Source: an uncultured Ruminococcus sp.
Lineage (GTDB): Bacteria > Bacillota > Clostridia > Oscillospirales > Ruminococcaceae
Reading direction: 5' to 3'
Assembly: GCA_910577575.1 (NCBI GenBank)
Contig: CAJTOG010000075.1
Location: 1 to 8,551 of the forward strand
DNA: 8,551 nt
Shown here: positions 6,537 through 8,551 of the stretch, piece by piece
Numbering within the stretch: the first letter of the stretch is position 1
Layout: each line of letters opens with the position of its first letter
Notes under the pieces: generated by a model
The model's database searches: none
What the model saw: the letters and a program-made list of their open reading frames with translations, nothing else
What the model was told of the DNA's origin: nothing
Made by a program: the position numbers and the translations under genes

Positions 6537-7541
6537 ATGCAGAATACAGTCAATCATCATGCAACTCCAAAGGCAAAGGAACTGCTGAATTATCTTTCCA
6601 ATATTGCCGGAAAAAAGATAATTACAGGTCAGCATACGCAGACAAATCCCATGGAAGAGGTTTCTTATATTGAGAAGATCACCGGAAAACAGCCGAAACT
6701 CAGAGGATTTGAATTGCTCTCATATTCGCCCAACATCAATTATAACGTTGCAGATGAATCTTGTCTTACAGAGGTTTATGAGAATCGTGGAACATTAGAT
6801 ACTGCCTTGAAATGGGCAAAAGAAAATGATGGAATCATTACATTTACATTTCATTGGTTTTCGCCCATCGGGGGAGATGATAAGAGTTTTTATGCCAAGA
6901 ATACGGATTTTGACGCCACCCGTATTCTGATTAAGAATACACTGGAACGAAAAGCGTTTTTTCATGATATGGATGTGATTGCAGAACAGCTGAAAAAGTT
7001 TCAGGAAGCTGATATTCCGGTTTTGTGGAGACCATTTCATGAATCCGACGGAGATTGGTTCTGGTGGGGAGCGAAAGGTTCGGCAACAGCTCGTGAACTG
7101 TATAAGCTGATGTTTGATTATTATACAAAGGTTCACAAACTCAACAATCTGATATGGGTATGGAATTGTCGTCTGAAAGAGGGTTATCCGGGAGACGAAT
7201 ATGTAGATGTCATTTCAGTGGATATTTATCAGCCCGAATATTCTGTAACGGATTACCATGAAGATTATGAAAAGCTGATTGCCCAAACCACGAAAAACAA
7301 AGTGGCTGCACTTGCAGAAGTAGGATATATACCTGATATTGATATGCTGGAAAAGTCGCATACACCTTGGGTGTATTATATGACATGGTCAAAAGAATTT
7401 TGTATCGGGGAACAGTATAATCGTATTGAACAGGTTCAGAAAATGTATGGCAGTAATTATGCTGTTACTTTGAATCAAAAAAGAAAGGAATCATTACAAT
7501 GCAGTACGGACATTTCGACCTTGAAAACAAGGAATATGTAA
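6537..7541 (+). CDS. Cytoplasmic GH26 beta-mannanase / mannooligosaccharide hydrolase
   Basis: This glycoside hydrolase of family 26 (334 residues) cleaves beta-1,4-mannosidic bonds with retention. Visible landmarks are KKIITGQHTQTNP near the N-terminus, FELLSYSPN, ITFTFHWFSP, the acid/base region WRPFHESDGDWFWWG with Glu169, the strand LIWVWNC, VISVDIYQPEY, the nucleophile strand ALAEVGYIP with Glu261, and WVYYMTWSKEF. It lacks a signal peptide, carbohydrate-binding module or dockerin. It should therefore act inside the cell on imported manno- or glucomanno-oligosaccharides, not on polymer. The ATG has an ideal AAGGAGGA at 6523-6530. The last 14 codons overlap the phosphorylase gene by 43 bp. 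The C-terminal tail (about residues 315-334, Lys/Ser/Thr-rich) looks non-conserved and is shaped partly by that overlap. Endo- versus exo-action (mannobiose release) cannot be decided here. Confidence 0.93.
   Translation: MQNTVNHHATPKAKELLNYLSNIAGKKIITGQHTQTNPMEEVSYIEKITGKQPKLRGFELLSYSPNINYNVADESCLTEVYENRGTLDTALKWAKENDGIITFTFHWFSPIGGDDKSFYAKNTDFDATRILIKNTLERKAFFHDMDVIAEQLKKFQEADIPVLWRPFHESDGDWFWWGAKGSATARELYKLMFDYYTKVHKLNNLIWVWNCRLKEGYPGDEYVDVISVDIYQPEYSVTDYHEDYEKLIAQTTKNKVAALAEVGYIPDIDMLEKSHTPWVYYMTWSKEFCIGEQYNRIEQVQKMYGSNYAVTLNQKRKESLQCSTDISTLKTRNM
7484..7490 (+). promoter_or_regulatory. Ribosome binding site of the phosphorylase gene, inside the mannanase gene
   Basis: AAAGGAA lies eight bases before ATG 7499, within the mannanase coding region. 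It supports 7499 as the start of the GH94 gene and implies a 43-bp gene overlap with likely coupled translation. Confidence 0.7.
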
Positions 7542-8551
7542 TAACGAACCCAGCGACGCCAGCACCATGGGCGAACTATTTAGGCGATCCGGAATACGGA
7601 GCAATAATTTCAAACAACGCAGCAGGCTACAGCTTTGTGAAATCCGGAGCAAACGGAAGAATCACACGTTACCGTTTCAATTCCGATATGGTGCTTCCGG
7701 GACGCTATATCTATATCCGTGACAATGAAGCAAATGACTACTGGTCGGCTTCATGGCAGCCGGTAGGCAAGCCGCTCGATCAATATAAGTCCGAGTGTCG
7801 TCATGGTACGGCTTATACTGTTATCTCTGCTGAATACGCAGAGATAAAAACAGAAACTTCATACTATGTTCCTTATGGAAAAACATATGAAGTATGGCGT
7901 ACAAAGGTAACGAATAATGGTGAGGCGGACAGAAATCTCTCCATTTTCGGCTTTGTTGAATTTACAAACGAGGATAATTACGAGCAAGATCAAGTAAACC
8001 TCCAGTATTCTCTGTTCATTTCCAAAACAAGATTTGTAGAAAATAAGATCATTCAGACGATCAGCGAGAACAGCTCCACCGATCGCAGAGAACGAGTTTT
8101 CGGAATGGTCGGAGCAGATATTAACGCATCTTGCGGAGACCTTGCAAGCTTTATCGGACCTTATCGAACTTATTCAAATCCGATTGCTGTTGAAACAGGC
8201 AAATGCAGCAATATTATGAATTATAATAGTAATTCCTGCGGTGCATTGCAGTCTGATATTGTACTTAAGCCGGGAGAGACCCGTGAACTTATTTACATTC
8301 TCGGGCAGAAAAATAATGAAGAAGCGTCTGCTATTCTTGATGAATACAAGAAGTGCGGCAAGGTCGATAGTGAAATTGCCGAACTGAAAAACTATTGGCA
8401 TGGTCAGCTTGAAAATTTCAAGGTAGAAACTCCGTCGGAAGAATTCAACAACATGATCAACGTCTGGAACGCTTATCAATGCTTTATCACATTCATATGG
8501 TCAAGAGCTGCTTCGTTCATTTACTGCGGTCTTAGAAACGGATACGGATAT
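7499..8551 (+). CDS. GH94 disaccharide phosphorylase (cellobiose phosphorylase-like), 3' end outside the window
   Basis: The first 351 codons are open to the window end, out of about 800 in the family. GH94 enzymes cleave a beta-linked disaccharide with phosphate to a sugar 1-phosphate plus free sugar, saving ATP. The N-terminal beta-sandwich domain is clear: YGHFDLENKEYVITNP, PWANYLGDPEYGAIISN, GGY-like AAGYSF, ITRYRFN, GRYIYIRD, YWSASWQPV, YVPYGKTYEVWRTKVTNN and FGFVEFTNEDN. The linker and the start of the catalytic barrel follow (NYWHGQL, INVWNAYQCFITF, WSRAASFIYCGLRNGYGY). The conserved Arg-Asp that normally follows and the catalytic Asp lie beyond the edge. The barrel motif differs from the SRSASFYETGIGRGMGF form I know from cellobiose phosphorylases, so specificity is open; cellobiose is favoured by the epimerase context. 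No signal peptide. Third gene of the operon. Confidence 0.88.
   Translation, partial: MQYGHFDLENKEYVITNPATPAPWANYLGDPEYGAIISNNAAGYSFVKSGANGRITRYRFNSDMVLPGRYIYIRDNEANDYWSASWQPVGKPLDQYKSECRHGTAYTVISAEYAEIKTETSYYVPYGKTYEVWRTKVTNNGEADRNLSIFGFVEFTNEDNYEQDQVNLQYSLFISKTRFVENKIIQTISENSSTDRRERVFGMVGADINASCGDLASFIGPYRTYSNPIAVETGKCSNIMNYNSNSCGALQSDIVLKPGETRELIYILGQKNNEEASAILDEYKKCGKVDSEIAELKNYWHGQLENFKVETPSEEFNNMINVWNAYQCFITFIWSRAASFIYCGLRNGYGY

Noticed and set aside
8174..8479. A minus-strand 101-codon ORF
   Set aside because: It is fully inside the GH94 gene on the other strand, without a ribosome site or domain; it is a shadow of a conserved coding region.
1..8551. CRISPR arrays, tRNA or rRNA genes, and insertion sequences
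   Set aside because: I saw no regularly spaced repeats, no tRNA-like cloverleaf or rRNA stretch, and no transposase-like protein in any frame.

Overview
The window looks like a piece of a low-to-mid GC Clostridia genome, most probably a Ruminococcus-like rumen or gut fibre degrader. The evidence is strong AGGAGG-type ribosome binding sites, a clostridial-type phage lysis module, a serine-recombinase cassette typical of Clostridia mobile elements, and a cytoplasmic mannan/glucomannan operon whose epimerase closely resembles the Ruminococcus albus cellobiose 2-epimerase. No taxonomic marker gene is present, so the organism call is inference.

The left part (1 to about 4270) is the end of a prophage. 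It holds the 3' part of a holin and a complete zinc amidase endolysin with a Cpl-7 type wall-binding domain, followed by a terminator. After that comes a recombination cassette: a small HTH/zinc-finger protein and two large serine recombinases in overlapping tandem. Both recombinases are broken. The first has lost its catalytic N-terminus through an in-frame deletion that fused it to the start of a small upstream ORF. The second carries three frame-changing deletions, and the first of these removed the catalytic-serine segment between two copies of an 8-bp direct repeat. The prophage therefore appears stranded with no working recombinase of its own in this window. A strong, probably bidirectional terminator (4236-4270) closes this part.

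The right part (4278 to the end) is chromosomal carbohydrate metabolism. An AraC-family regulator on the minus strand is divergent from a plus-strand operon: cellobiose 2-epimerase, cytoplasmic GH26 beta-mannanase, and a GH94 phosphorylase that runs off the window. The 213-bp divergent spacer has a near-consensus promoter for the regulator. For the operon it has a good -10 box without a convincing -35, as expected of an activator-dependent promoter. None of the three enzymes has a signal peptide, so they should act on imported oligosaccharides. GH26 trims manno- or glucomanno-oligosaccharides, the epimerase converts reducing-end mannose to glucose (Glc-Man to cellobiose, Man-Man to Man-Glc), and the phosphorylase cleaves a resulting beta-1,4 disaccharide with phosphate. 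Transporters and a GH130 enzyme, often found with such genes, are not in the window.

I see no wholly new system here. The items most worth a second look are the decay pattern of the recombinase cassette, the GH94-for-GH130 logic of the operon, and a small in-frame gap in the holin.
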